Assembly: GCA_020091685.1 (NCBI GenBank)
Contig: CM034605.1
Location: 13,736,635 to 13,800,634, forward strand
Reading direction: 5' to 3'
DNA: 64,000 bases
Source of the DNA: Lutjanus erythropterus
Taxonomy: Eukaryota; Chordata; Actinopteri; Lutjaniformes; Lutjanidae
The notes beneath the pieces are model-generated. The model did not search any database, was not told the DNA's origin, and saw only the letters and a list, made by a program, of their open reading frames with translations. The translations under genes and the position numbers were made by a program. This document shows, piece by piece, positions 1-11,325 of the stretch (position 1 is its first letter; every line of letters begins with the position of its first letter).

Positions 1-660
1 TGGGGACGTTAAAAACAGAATACAATGATTTGCAAAAACCTTTTGACCTATATTCAATTGAATACAGCATTTAGTGTTCAAACTGATTAACTTTATTGTG
101 TTTTTCTAAATATTCACTCATTCTGAATTTGATGCCTGCACCACAGTCCAAAAAAGCAAAAGTTGTGCTTTGGGAACTGAGGACGCTAATTGTTGAGGTC
201 TTCAAAGTAAGATTCTTTCTCATTCTTGATATACAACCTCGGGTGCTCAACAATGTGGGGTCTCTGTTGTCTTAGTTTGCATTTCATGATGCACAAGACA
301 GTGGGAGACAGGTCTGGACTTGAGTGCTGTGAAGACAGGTCTGGCTATGCTAGGTCTGGACTGCTGGCAGGCCAGTCTAGTGCCTGAACTCTTTTACTAC
401 AAAGCCACACTGTTGTAGCACAGTGAATGTGTCCTGGTATTGTCTTGCTGAAATAAGCAGAGTCATCTCTGGAAAAGACGTCTGGATTCCACCACATGTT
501 GCTCCAAATCCTGTATATACCTTTCAAAATTAATGGGGCCTTCACAGATGTGACAGTTAGCCGTGTCATGGGTACTAACACAACCCCAATCACAGGGTTG
601 GGAGTTACTTTGAACATGTATTCTAATACACTTAATACTAATCAAAGTATCACAGTATTA
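1..660 (-). mobile_element. Tc1-like DNA transposon relic, 3' part
   Basis: Read on the minus strand, 345-617 encodes a degraded transposase tail: FERYIQDLEQH and ESRRLFQ in one frame, then VWLCSKRVQALDWPASSPDL in another. These match the Tc1 catalytic-domain blocks ending DWPA-SPDL. The next bases downstream (towards position 1) resemble the 3' end of a common fish Tc1-like element, including AGAATGAGTGAATATTTAG and TTTGCAAATCATTGTATTC near the window edge. The coding part shows at least one frame change and internal stops, so it is inactive. The element lies in an mboat2 intron. Confidence 0.75.
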
Positions 661-1436
661 ATGTACAGTATATATACAGTCCTGTTGCTATTAGAATCAT
701 AAAATCGTAAATTGACTGACCAGTGTAGGATCCCAAGCATGAGGCACCAAAACTTTTGTTTCCTTAACTTAAGCTGGGGCTACACTGAGTCAGCCTCTAA
801 CTCTCTAACTCTAACTGAGATATCCTCTGGGAAGGTGAGGAATTAGCAGTCGAAACAAGAGCTCCTGTTCAGGCAGTTAGATTGCAACCTCGCCCAGCAT
901 ATTAAATTCAGCTAAGAAGGGTAAGAGACCACAGAATCTTCAGCCAAAGCACCCAGGCCCTCCATCTTTTCCTGGACAGTTCAATAGAATAGTCTGCCAG
1001 TTTCTCAGTGGACAGGTAGCGATCCCTACTGTAATTTAAAAGGGTTGGGCACTTCTGCACTACATGAAAACATCTAATTTCTGTTTTGTTTTGTTTTTTG
1101 TTGTTTGTTTTTGGCAGTTTTTATTGAATCTTTTCCATAAACCCACCATACATTTGTTTGCAGCATATATCAGTAATGAAGTTGTATACAAGCATATGTC
1201 AGTTGCATTATTCAAATGATTACAGTGACGAAAGGTGTCCCACCAACCCAGCCCACCCCAGCCTTCCCAACCATCTCCACTTGTCCCCTTAAGTCCAAGG
1301 CCTCACTGTGATAATTGTCCATTTAAGAGTTTGTTCCTTCCTGCTTGTTCTTTCCAAGAAAGAGTGAATGAGACGTCCTAATTCCTGTTTTCCCCTCTAA
1401 TATATCTGTTCTAATATCTTCCCCGTGGCCCTTCAG
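661..1436. other. mboat2 intron, remainder before exon A
   Basis: No ORF or repeat was recognised beyond a T/G-rich tract at about 1080-1115. The polypyrimidine-rich stretch at 1380-1435 serves exon A. Confidence 0.5.
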
Positions 1437-1623
1437 GCGGATGCCCAGCTTGCTGGAGTACCTGAGCTACAACTGTAACTTCATGGGCATCCTGGCAGGC
1501 CCCACCTGCTCGTACAACGACTACATGGCCTTCATCGAAGGTACGGCCTACCAGCCACGCCACCAGGAGAACGCCAATGGCAAGGAGAACGGGAAGTATA
1601 AGCAGAGTGAACCCTCACCCAAG
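1437..1623 (+). CDS. mboat2: mboat2 exon A (first in window)
   Basis: The acceptor is ...cttcag and the donor is AAG|gtacta. The first base completes a codon begun upstream. It then reads R-M-P-S-L-L-E-Y-L-S-Y and the MBOAT2 hallmark NFMGILAGP, ending EPSPK in phase 0. The Glu/Asn/Lys-rich stretch near its end is a variable loop in the family. Confidence 0.92.
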
Positions 1624-4600
1624 GTACTATGACTGTAAAAACTATTAAATTATTGATACTTTTTCAGTACCATGAGTTTAAAACAATGTCTGATAATTAT
1701 AGTGCTCATTCAAGTCTTTAATGTCTGGCCTGAAATTTGGCAAAACCACTTTTCTGTGCCAGCACAGTGTGCAGGTTATTAATTAAATAAAGACAAAATA
1801 TATCTTATTTTGTGTGCCTAGGACTTTTTTCTTTAGCTGTAGTATCAAAATTTTATTCTAGTATTGTATTGAAGTTTGAAATTCTGGTACTGTGGTCATA
1901 AGGTACAACACAGTTTTTACCACTTGAGTAGAAGTGCATGTGGATTCTGTAAATTCTGCTGTAAAATAGACCTACATTTTGTGCAGTGGTGAGCGAAAAA
2001 AAATCAAAAATTCTTCTCAAAGAAAGTACTTGAGTGAGCAGTAATGATATTACAAAACTTTAAACTATGCAATTCTCTATTAAATGTGTGTAGAGCTGTT
2101 TTCAAGGTAATTATAATTCATTTGGTTGCCTTTAGAGAAACAGAGACTGAGACATTATTGAGGAATTTAATGACGCAAATGTCTAAACCTCAAGGTTATT
2201 TGTGTTTTCTTACCGCATAATGCATTAATAATTTAATTACACTCCAAGATTTGAGTGTGCGTTTGTCTCAGAAGAGAAAGGAACACAGACGCTGCTAAAT
2301 ATAAAACATGAAAGAACGCTCAAGGACTTGGGTTAACCTCGAGTCAACTTAACAAGAGTTTTTGAAGTACAAGTATTGTTGTTTTTGAACGTAATCTGGC
2401 GTAATGGGTTTTAACAGGCCTGCTTCTTTCTTGTCTCACCTCCACCCAGAATGACGTCATCTCCAAGCTGTGCACTTGTGCCATCTCACTGGCCATCTAT
2501 CTGTCATTGTGCAAGCTGCTCCCAGTAGAGCACTCCATAGACGACGACTTTGTCAGCTCCACACCCTTCTACCTTCAGGTCGTCTACCTTTACCTGGCCA
2601 TGTTGGCTCTCAGGCCAAAGTACTACTTTGTCTGGACACTTGGTGAGTTAGTGAGATCTGTAATTTCACCTTTGGATGTAACTCAGTAGAAGAAGGCTTG
2701 AATTTAGACTGAAGACTCTGCTCCATCCTCTGGAACAGTGTAATTGCTTGACTCTCAGTACAAAGTGAGTGAATTTGAAGCAGCTGTTCTGGTTCTCTTA
2801 TGGTTATTTTTAAAGGAGTCTGTACAGTATGTTGAGATGCAGCCTAAAAAAAAAAAAACAAGTCTTATTTAACAGCGTTTCCTGACGTAACAGTGCCATC
2901 TAGTGGTGAATTTAAAACTGCAGCTCTTCCTTTTACCAATGACAAATACATGTGATGCTGCATCTCCATCTGTTTCTGTCACTGATTCACAAATGAATGC
3001 ATTCTCAGGACGCAGAGCTTGTCATCCTTTGGTTCTTGCTGCTGTTTTTGTGCTCAGAAACATTTGTGCCTTTCTTCTGCAGCTGATGCTATCAACAACG
3101 CTGCCGGATTTGGCTTCAATGGATACAACAAAGATGGCTCCCCGCGGTGGGACCTGATATCAAATCTCAGAATTACGGACATTGAGGTTAGGCTTGTTTT
3201 ATGAGATCTGTTATACCCAGATAAAAGCCCTTTTCAAATAAAGCCTAAAAGTATGCCGTTTTTCAATTTCAGTTTGCCACAAGCTTCAAGAGTTTCCTAG
3301 ACAACTGGAATATCCAGACAGCTCTCTGGCTCAAAAGGTAAACACATATATAGTGAAATGCTGCACTTTGCTCAGGTTGTGGCTGTACAGGGCTGCTGAA
3401 GTATCTGCAAAAATGTATAATGCATATCCGCATCTCAGTATGGGCATCATATCTCACTCAAATTGAAAGAAAAACTTTTTCAGCAGCTCTAGTCTCATAA
3501 ATATGTGATGCCATGAGTTCCCATTGCTACCTATGTAAACAGTCTTCATGTCTTCATGTGTGATATCTACACAAAGGATCAGCACTGTCCATAATCATCC
3601 AGAAAATATGTTTTACATGAGACACATGAGCAGGATACAGGATAGTGAATCTGCTAAAGGAAATTCTTAACTCTTAGATCAAAATAACCTAGTGGATTAG
3701 TTTTCTTGTGATATCTTTGTAATGACAACAAGTTTTAGTTCAATCAACATCTTCATCATTGCCAACATTTATGTTAATTAGTGCCAGATCATTAGTCATG
3801 AATATTTTCAAAGTGATATGAAAGTGCTACTTGTAGTGATATTTCAGTAATTTTGCTTTAGATTTATGCTCATCAGTGTCAACATTTTTATGGAGTAGTG
3901 CAAATTTATGTTGCCTTGCTTACAAGTATACTTATATAGTTTTACTGCTTTTAAATGATTATTTTAGGAATCAGAAAAGTGGTACCAATGTAGTTTGTGT
4001 CACAAAATGCCTGCACTAAAAGTATTTTCGTACGATCATATTAGGCAATTTAAAACATTCCCTTCATATGATTCCTTAAGATTCTTTTTCTCTCATTCAG
4101 AACATACCGAGGACACACAATCCATGGAGTTTGTTAATATCACAGTGAGATTGACCTACAGTTATGAGTAAAACTACTGGACTATCTCTCAAGCCCAGCA
4201 TTTTTTATTTGAATCATATTTGACTGAATCAGCTGTCTCAATCACAAATTATTCTGCTCTGATTACAAAAACAAACACACATGAATTGTACTGCAGTCCA
4301 TAATGTGATTAAATTTGATAGCAACCATCTATTTGTGTTTTTTTTTTTTTTAAATGGTGTCTGGAAGTCTGGAATGAAACCTTTCATTTGTTTCTACATG
4401 AACTGTTTTGGTCAAACACTGGATTTGTCACGTCTACCTTCTCCTCAGGGTGTGCTACGAGCGCTGTCCCATCAATCCCACTGCTGCCACCTTCCTGCTG
4501 TCAGCCATGTGGCACGGGGTTTACCCTGGCTATTACCTGACCTTCCTCACTGGCATCGCCATGACCATGGCTGCACGTGCAGTGAGTACACACACTGTTT

Positions 4601-7600
4601 GTGTCTATACCGTAGCTATTAGTGGAACTTTTTCTTGCCAAATAGATACAAATCATAATTCTAATGTGGTACATAATACTCTTGCAGCCTATGAATCATA
4701 ATATAGAGGGTGGATCCTGCAGTCCAAATAGAAACTTTGCCATAAAATTTGATTCATCTTTCTGCAAAAATCTTAAGAGCTCTTTAGATTTACCACTGCC
4801 ACTTAGCAGACCCACAAACATACAACAAAATCCCTTCATGGAGAGGAGATAATGATAAAGTAGTATACCACAAAGGCCACACAGGCCATTACCACTAATC
4901 TTTGCAAAACCAGACCTGTTCATTCCAGTCTTTGAAGGAAGGAGACAAGAGGATATTTATGTAGAGACAGTGGAGTGATGGTACGGGCGGAAACTTGCTC
5001 TGTAATTCCAGTTAATCTACTTTGAGAAGGGTTGATTAACTGAAACGCCAGCACAGTAAATTTGTTGTGCAGGTGAGCTCCAGCAGGGACATTGTATTTC
5101 TTTATCTAAAACAGGACAAGAGGACCACTGACCCAGTTCCACCATAAAACTGCTGGCCACTGCTACATGGACATGTCCAGAGATAGATTTCTCTGAAGAG
5201 TTATGATGGAAAAAGATAGAGAGGGAAAAAAGAGAAGGATGAGCTGTAATGCCTACTGCCTCCAAAGATTTCTGGAAGTGGGTCAGTTGATTAAATTCAG
5301 GTCTAGTTTACTGAAAAGAATAATGAATGGAATGAAGTTTAAAAGTTTACAGATTAATTCACCTGAAAAAATGTTGAGAACTCATAGGATATTTTTCTCC
5401 TCCAGGTAAGACATAACGTCAGACCGTACTTCTTGGTATCTGCCATGCACAAGCGCATCTATGATGTCGTCACGTGGGCGTGGACTCAGATTGCCATCAG
5501 CTACACAGTGGCGCCATTTGTCCTACTTGCCGTAGGACCCTCACTCAAATTCTACAGGTACATGTTTGAATACGTTGTGTGTTGGATTGTGTGAATTGTG
5601 TTGTTTTGATGTAGGTAATACACTGACTATACTTGACATATAACCCTATGTTAAATAATCCAAACTATCACTTTAAACAAAGTATTAGTGTTCAAGAGAG
5701 AATACTGCAGCTTCTGCTTTTCTGTAAAGTAAATTAGTAGAGTGAGTTTTGTACGCTGCTGTTGTATAAAAGGGTTGTTACACCAAGCATGTAAATGAAG
5801 TTACTGGCCACAGTGCCGAAATTAACACTTTTTCATTAGCCTGGTCCCCTCTTGTCAGGCTGTAACAGTTAATGAGACAGCTTAATGAGCGAAGGATGGG
5901 GAGGATTGATGAGGAACAAATAAAATGAGTGGCCTTAACATTGCTCGACCGCTGCCAGGAAATAAAGGCCGACAATGGTCAGTCTCGTTCAGATGAGGAT
6001 TGCCATTAAATCAGCACGTGGCTGTTAAATAGGTGATATAACAGACTCGTTAAAGCAGCAGGGATGTGGGAGTAGGAGGAGGTGGAGCTGATAAATATAC
6101 ATATCTGGGTATTGTTTAGGTCAATAACATGATAAGGATAACTGAATAGGCTGATATGGTAGATTTCCTTCTGTATTTAGGCTAGTTTGACACACAGAGC
6201 ACATTAGCATGCCTCAAATTTTCCTAAAGCCTTTTCCTTTTTACTAAACTTGATTTTTCTATTTTATTGTTTTCATAAATGACACATAATTAGCACTCCT
6301 CCCTCACTATGACTAATTATGATGCATATTATAGGGTTGTCAACTGCACCACCTTTCTCATGTCTAGAACTCTGCATTGATTAACAAGACTATGGGTGTG
6401 TTCCAATACCCATACTGCTATAATATTTAGAATTCCAGAGAAAGATTTAGTTTGTCCTGATACATAGTATGTCAAATGCAGTATGCCAAAAATACCAGGA
6501 TGTCCAGTCACATTGTGCAGTATGCAAGCCAGTTTTTCTGTTTTTTTTTTACCCTCAATCCTCTGCACAGCTCAACTGAGCTGCTGAGAGAGCACAGACA
6601 GATGACAGATGACAGATGAAAAGTTCAAGCTGCAAAATTATGACGATGTAATTTATCCCAATTTGCATACTGCATACTGCATGCAACACTACACACTTTG
6701 TAAGGGCAGCTGCGAAAAAGTATGTGATTTGGAACACATGGCAAAAGTCCACCCTGATGGATCTGTGAGACTTTAGGCACAGCGCTAATGCTAACATCAG
6801 CATGCTAATATTCTCACAAAGACCATGCTAACAGGCTGTTTTGCAGGTATAATGTTTACTATGTTCACCATCTTAGGTTACTGTGTTAGCATGCTAACAT
6901 TTGCTTATCACTAAAGTAAGTACAGCTGAGGTTGATGAGAGTGTTATTACTTATGCAAGTATTTAGGCATTGGACAAATTAGAATTTGAAGAGATGATGT
7001 TGCTTGATAAAACATTAAGGGATCATCAAAGTTATCACAATCCTGTGGGGAACGTGAATGTTTGCACCAAATTTAATGGGAATCCATCCAGCAGCTGTCA
7101 AAACATTTCACTAAAAGCCAATATTGTTACCGTCATGGTGGTGCGAGAGAAAAGGTCAAAGGATCACCAAAGTCATTAAGATTCCTCCTCTGGGGATCAT
7201 CGATGTCAGGATGAAATTTAATGGAATTCATCCGATAATTGTCGAGCTATTTCAGTCTGGACCATTGACTGTAAATAACAAAGGACAACGCTTCTCCACT
7301 ACTTCTCACTGTACAAAAAGCAAGCAAATATTTCTCGGCTACAAGCGCTGCCATCTTGTGCCGGCGATGTAGTTTGGAGCCAGAGTCTGCTGAGTGGTGA
7401 TCAAGGTTGGAGCTCCGGTATCGAAGTGCTGGCCATACAGACAGCTGTCTCAATTGCGAGCAGAGTTCAGCTGTCAATCATATTTTTCATAGCATCAAAT
7501 AACAAATTAAAACCAAATCTAACAGAAAATTGAACATTTGAACACACACTAGTGTGATAAGAACTATCTAAAATGATTGAACCCATCTTTTTGATTGGCA

Positions 7601-7789
7601 TGTCTCTGCAGGTCCTGGTACTTCTGCTTACACCTCCTCTGTCTCCTGGTGGTACTGGTCCTACCCGTCAAACGCCGGCAGCCCAAAGAGCAGCAGCAGG
7701 ACGGCCTACAGAAGGACAGCCTACAGGACAGCCAGACAGACCACAACAGCACAGACAACAACTGCAACCAGAAAGACAAAGCCACATGA
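1437..7789 (+). CDS. mboat2: mboat2, 3' half (7 coding exons, spliced): membrane-bound O-acyltransferase 2
   Basis: Join 1437-1623, 2450-2642, 3083-3186, 3273-3337, 4449-4581, 5406-5557, 7612-7789. All introns are GT-AG and phases agree across every junction, giving about 336 residues and a TGA stop. The product matches recalled human MBOAT2 (about 520 aa) from the segment LLEYLSYNCNFMGILAGP onward. MBOAT2 is a multi-pass ER enzyme that transfers acyl chains from acyl-CoA to lysophospholipids (remodelling of PE, PS and PC in the Lands cycle). The conserved Asn region (DNWNIQ, exon 4) and the catalytic His region (WHGVYPGYY, exon 5) are both intact. The C-terminal segment SWYFCLHLLCLLVV followed by VKRRQ resembles MBOAT2 more than MBOAT1, and so does the neighbour kidins220. 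The N-terminal ~190 residues lie upstream of the window. The basic, Gln/Asp/Asn-rich tail diverges from the mammalian one. Which teleost duplicate (a or b) this is cannot be told here. Confidence 0.93.
1624..2449. other. mboat2 intron between exons A and B
   Basis: AT-rich unique-looking sequence in which I see no gene, repeat or site I can name. Confidence 0.5.
2450..2642 (+). CDS. mboat2: mboat2 exon B
   Basis: The acceptor is ccacccag and the donor is CTTG|gtgag (phase 1). It encodes two hydrophobic segments around CAISLAIYLSLC and VVYLYLAMLALRPKYYF, the latter closely matching recalled human MBOAT2 (ARPKYYFAWTL). These are transmembrane segments of the MBOAT core. Confidence 0.93.
3083..3186 (+). 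CDS. mboat2: mboat2 exon C
   Basis: The acceptor is cttctgcag and the donor is GAG|gttagg. It encodes A-D-A-I-N-N-A-A-G-F-G-F-N-G-Y then RWDLISNLRI, almost identical to the family block ADAINNAAGFGF / RWDLISNLRI. The next intron is only 86 bp. Confidence 0.94.
3273..3337 (+). CDS. mboat2: mboat2 exon D, conserved Asn region
   Basis: A 65-bp exon with acceptor atttcag and donor AAAAG|gtaaac. It encodes FATSFKSFLDNWNIQTALWLK. The N-W-N-I-Q block carries the conserved active-site asparagine of the MBOAT family, here intact. Confidence 0.93.
3338..4448. other. mboat2 intron between exons D and E
   Basis: AT-rich sequence without a recognisable element. A T12 run occurs near 4339-4350. Confidence 0.5.
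4449..4581 (+). CDS. mboat2: mboat2 exon E, catalytic His region
   Basis: The acceptor is tcctcag and the donor is GCA|gtgagt. It encodes R-V-C-Y-E-R then FLLSAMWHGVYPGYYLTFL. The His of MWHGVYPGYY is the invariant catalytic histidine of MBOAT enzymes. The exon ends with TMAARA in phase 0. Confidence 0.94.
4582..5405. other. mboat2 intron between exons E and F
   Basis: No recognisable element. The short open frames here lack any family resemblance. Confidence 0.5.
5406..5557 (+). CDS. mboat2: mboat2 exon F
   Basis: The acceptor is ctcctccag and the donor is TACAG|gtacat. It encodes VRHNVRPYF, then IYDVVTWAWTQIAISYTVAP and FVLLAVGPSLKFY. The TQ-AISYTV-PFVLL block is typical of MBOAT1/2 and lies in a membrane helix. 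Confidence 0.93.
5775..6010. promoter_or_regulatory. Candidate conserved noncoding element in last mboat2 intron
   Basis: A stretch of balanced composition with no transposon features. It has several TAAT-type homeodomain-like cores (GTTAATGAGA, CTTAATGAGC) close together. This is an impression from composition and motif density only. Confidence 0.2.
6395..6740. mobile_element. MITE with TIR GTGTTCCAA...TTGGAACAC
   Basis: The left end GTGTGTTCCAATACCCATAC matches the reverse complement of the right end around 6719-6738 (GTATGTGATTTGGAACACA). The interior holds the TTTGCATACTGCATACTGCA-type motif seen in a common fish MITE. It is about 345 bp with no coding capacity, in the last mboat2 intron. 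Confidence 0.6.
6750..7262 (+). repeat. Teleost interspersed repeat with internal direct duplication
   Basis: It begins with GCTAACATCAGCATGCTAA and contains AAGTACAGCTGAGGTTGATG, typical of an abundant percomorph repeat. The block starting GGATCATCAAAGTTATCAC (about 7019) recurs about 140 bp later as GGATCACCAAAGTCATTAAG (about 7160). Both copies continue into an ATGAA/TTTAATGG...ATCC segment and end near a TATTTCAGTCTGGACC-like motif. No coding function is seen. Confidence 0.6.
7612..7789 (+). CDS. mboat2: mboat2 terminal coding exon
   Basis: The acceptor is tctctgcag. The last membrane helix (SWYFCLHLLCLLVVLVLP) is followed by a cytosolic-type tail that is basic, then Gln/Asp/Asn rich, ending KDKAT and TGA at 7787-7789. 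Human MBOAT2 has SWYYCLHILGILVLLLLP followed by VKK at the same place. The tail has no di-lysine ER motif that I can see. Confidence 0.92.
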
Positions 7790-8860
7790 GGCTCAGGACG
7801 GCAACGCGCAGTCTCCTTCAGCAGCAGAAAAACACTTTGAGACGAACTAGAAAACCACTGAGAGCTGGAGTGTGGCGAGTCTGTTTACCTGACGAAGAAC
7901 CAAATATCGGACACTCTGAAAAATCCTAACAGACAGAAAAACACAAGTCAACGTTCTGTCAAAACTTCCAGTAGCAAGGATGACAGCAATCACACTTCTG
8001 ACACGGATACAAGACCAGGACGCAACAATGGCCGCGGTGTAAACTAATAAGTGATAGTGGTTACTTAACATTACATTAGTGGAAACGAAGACTTCCAAGC
8101 TGCCTTAAACCCTCTATGTACTCATCTGGTGGTGAAATAACAGTTGGATGACATGCTGCAGGATATACAAACAGAATAGGAGGGCAGTATGTGGAGGGTT
8201 TTTGTCATTGTCTGGATACAAGCCTCTGTTAGGGCGGAAATGGATAAAAATGTGTTCATGTAAAAGAAACATAACCTTTATCATCAGCTGCCAATTTCAA
8301 ACAGGCCTTAGGATCCTCAAAACATTGTTTGATTTCTATGTCTTTTTTAAAAAATCTTTATTGGAGAAGAAGAATTCACATTATTGTACGTGTTTTGTAT
8401 TTAGATGTTTGTGACAACACTATTTGAAATCCATTCTCAAGCTTTTTTTTGTTTTTTGTTTTCCTGGGATGAGTTGACCTTGCCTGACATAAGAGAGTCC
8501 CAAAGTGGAATTCAGATCTCGTCCGCCTCCAGCAAGTGGAAAGTCTAAAAGAGGCACTCAAGAGTTGCTAAATGGATTTTTGTTTCTTTTTATATTTTTC
8601 ATATCTGCTGCTTTTTTTTTTTTTTTTTTTTTTTTGACAAACTCATCAGATACATGTGTGTTTTCAAAGGGAGTTTATTTACCCTGTTGTGATTTAGATT
8701 TTTTTCAGGTTCAAGGGTGTGAATTTTATTTTCTTTTTTGTTTTTCATGAGTTCATATTTTTTACACAACAGGTTTCCTCTGTGTTCAAATGTCTTGCCT
8801 CTGTAATAGAAATATCCAAATTTATTTAAAAACTAAATAATAAAATTGTATAATTGGGGA
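7790..8860 (+). other. mboat2: mboat2 3' UTR (likely)
   Basis: This stretch follows the stop codon and has no convincing ORF. A candidate poly(A) signal AATAAA lies at 8839-8844, within an AT-rich tract. A T26 run sits near 8611-8635. A second AATAAA at 10478-10483 could give a longer transcript, but the intervening sequence contains repeat-like DNA. The end position is an inference. Confidence 0.5.
8839..8844 (+). terminator. Candidate mboat2 polyadenylation signal AATAAA
   Basis: A canonical hexamer about 1.05 kb after the mboat2 stop codon. Hexamers are frequent by chance in AT-rich DNA, so position and context are the only support. Confidence 0.4.
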
Positions 8861-9214
8861 AACGCAGATAACATCACTGTTGAACACTCACAATTTTAAT
8901 TAATTGTCTTAAATCCAACAAATTTAACAGAAATCTAATCAGAGTACCACATTCACTGAAGACTTATTTAATATATACAGGTTTTATAGCCATACTTATG
9001 ACAAGCCAATTGAATGTAGAAGAAAAGTTTCCAATTTTAAAGCTACTACAAGGAGTTGCAACGGCTTACAAAACCATCTCAGTTAAATACAGATGCCTTG
9101 ATATGACCTACATAAGCAAACAAGACCATCCCTGGCAGGATAGGCCTTTAGTTATTAGTTATATACTTATTCTAAATGTCTGCCATGAGTCAGCTTCTTC
9201 TTAAAATCAGATGA

Positions 9215-9420
9215 AACAAGTCTGTGTTTACATTTTCACAGGCAAAGTTACAGTGAGTATTATGTTAAAATGAAAATGAAACCGGAGGAACGTTTTTATT
9301 TTCATAGTTGTATTTTTGATGTTATATTTTGTGGTTATGACAGTGGAAACACTACTGCTTTTTTCCACTGGGGCCGCCAAAATCAACAAACTGTGAAAGT
9401 TCCTTGTAGTAGCTTTAAGC
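9215..9420 (+). repeat. Dispersed repeat, copy 1 (see 40855-41025)
   Basis: CTGTGTTTACATTTTCACAG followed by GCAAAGTTACAGTGAG is shared almost base for base with 40859-40893. The similarity then continues more weakly through TTTTTAT/TTTTCTTGAG, GTGG-ATG-CAGTG-AAACA and CT-CCGCTTT-like blocks. Confidence 0.55.
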
Positions 9421-10299
9421 ACATATTGTGTTCTGGCTGCAAATTATTTAAAGTGTGCAATTTGCATTTGTCTGTGAGGAAATCTGCTACAGTTATTTAT
9501 GTGCGTGACATCATAATATTGTACAAAATTCAAAGACATAGACCAGCTGTTGTGGTAAATGGTCTTATTTCATATTGTGTGCACTTAACGTTAGAATAGG
9601 GGGATGTTTCAGGGTGCATTTACTGTAGGGTGTAAGAGACACTGGTTCCCCATGTTGTTTTGGTCCATGGCTCAACTTAAGCCTGTCAGATTCATCCTGT
9701 TCACTCTTTACAACAAGTTCAAACAGCCACCCATGTGATTAATTTCTGTTTCATTAGATATTTTTATGGATTTAGTCAAGAAAATGTGGAAATGTGTTGT
9801 GGAGGAGGCAACCTCACTGTTGTTAAAACAGTCAAAAGGCACATTTTCACTTATCCGTTAGAACAGGAAATAGTCTGGGGGTTTCAAGCCCACAATATCA
9901 TAAACACTTTGAAGTTGTGCTTTTTTGTTCTAAAAAAACTGTCAATAATTTGAGTTGATTCGGTGCATTTGTGTTGTGTAAAATAACAAAGCAGCAGAGG
10001 TGAGCTTTGCAGTATGGACCTCTTTTATTTCTTTATAAGGATTTTCTAACATTTACATATTCCTGCCATAACTGTGTGTGTACCAGTATTCATGTGATCC
10101 GTACATGTCGCTGTGGTCTCATGTGAACTATATTTGTAGCCTGGGCCCTGTGTAGGCGAGCGTGGCCCACTTTAAGGGAAAGGGATGTCATTTTACAAAC
10201 ATAGCGATTATTGCACTGCATGGCCACCCAAACCAGCAGATCAATGCAAACTGCTCCATATGTCCAAAGTGCCAAATCAAGAATGGCGCATTTTGTTTT

Positions 10300-10392
10300 G
10301 TGTGTATGTGAGCATGCGTGCCTGCGAGTGTGTTTGCGTGTGTGCGTGCGCGTGCATGTGTCCATGTAGTATGTGTGTGCGTGCGCCTGTGT
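10300..10392. repeat. Degenerate (GT)n/(GTGC)n tract
   Basis: Alternating purine-pyrimidine runs such as GTGTGCGTGCGCGTGCATGT, interrupted. This is a simple repeat with some potential for Z-form DNA. Confidence 0.8.
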
Positions 10393-10477
10393 AACATAAT
10401 GGTTATTTTTGTGTCAGAAGGAAATTTATTGAAAGATTTGTATAACAGTACATTAAAATTCTGATTTATGTGGCAAA

Positions 10478-10483
10478 AATAAA
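10478..10483 (+). terminator. Alternative distal polyadenylation signal AATAAA for mboat2
   Basis: The hexamer lies just after the degenerate GT-rich tract at 10300-10392, about 2.7 kb after the stop. It is plausible only if a long 3' UTR isoform exists. Confidence 0.25.
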
Positions 10484-10645
10484 GAGAAATTATTTTTAAA
10501 CACTACAACTGATGTTTGAAAGTGGCTTTTGTTTGTATTGTAAAATATATTTTTTTTAATTACTGATTAAAAAATTATTAGCTGCAACACTACTTGGAAA
10601 TTGGAAATTTTTGGAAATTTTAGCTCCATTGTTGCATTATTATGA

Positions 10646-10816
10646 TAGACTCTTTTCACAGTAGCCATTTTGACATGAAATAGTGGGTGAACACAGGTGT
10701 TACTAATCACGTTAATTAAGGCTCTGTGTCTACATAGAACAGAACCTTCATTACTGTCATCGGTAACACCTGTGTTTATCATTTCATGTCAAAACTTCTG
10801 CTGTGAGAAAGCTGTA
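10646..10816. mobile_element. MITE with TAGAC...TTTCACAG termini, copy 1
   Basis: The left arm reads TTTTGACATGAAATAGTGGG then ACACAGGTGTTACT. The reverse complement of the right arm (10763-10816) has TTTTGACATGAAATGAT then AACACAGGTGTTACC. The arms are about 50 bp and imperfect. Confidence 0.7.
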
Positions 10817-11257
10817 TTTGACTTGACTTTGCAGGAAAAGCACAAGTGAAACAAAATTAATTAATGATGGCTCAGTACTATTAGGTGTTACAGTAAGTCG
10901 TGACAGTGAGCCAGCATGTGCAAAGCTCACCTAAATGTCATGCAGATTTTTTTTTTCTTTTGTTAATTACACATTGATTTTTATGCTATTACATGGAACA
11001 ATATGCACTGAAAAGGGTCGTTGTGAAGTTTAGTGGTCATACTGCTGCAAGCTGCAGCAAATAAACACATTTTGAAGAAAATTAAGTAAATCAATGCTGA
11101 AAGGTATTAAGGAGGATGTGTCACTGTATACTGTATGTATGCCTTTGTCAACATGACATTTCATCTTCCCAAAGAAAATTGCCAAATCATAAGCTTCTTT
11201 TTTAACACGGGCATTAATCAGCAAATAATGTCTATGTTCATTTAGCTGCTTCAGTTT

Positions 11258-11325
11258 CAGAATAGACTCTTGAACAGGATGTAGCCATCATTAATGTTAT
11301 CAGTAACACCTGTGCTTTTCTCACC
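11258..11325. mobile_element. Fragment of the TAGAC...TTTCACAG MITE family
   Basis: Contains AATAGACTCTTGAACAGG and CAGTAACACCTGTGCTTTTC, resembling both ends of the element at 10646-10816. It is truncated. Confidence 0.45.

Noticed and set aside
2890-2910. CTCF-like motif GCCATCTAGTGGTG
   Set aside because: It departs from the core at more than one position after AG.
3019-3204. Alternative start of mboat2 exon C inside upstream frame
   Set aside because: The acceptor at 3081-3082 restores the family sequence exactly. The upstream part of the frame is intron.
7573-7929. 118-codon + frame overlapping the last mboat2 exon
   Set aside because: A shadow in a different frame. The mboat2 frame ending at 7789 matches the family.
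10090-10397. His/Thr-rich and Cys-rich frames near 10.1-10.4 kb
   Set aside because: Products of the GT/CA-rich simple repeat.
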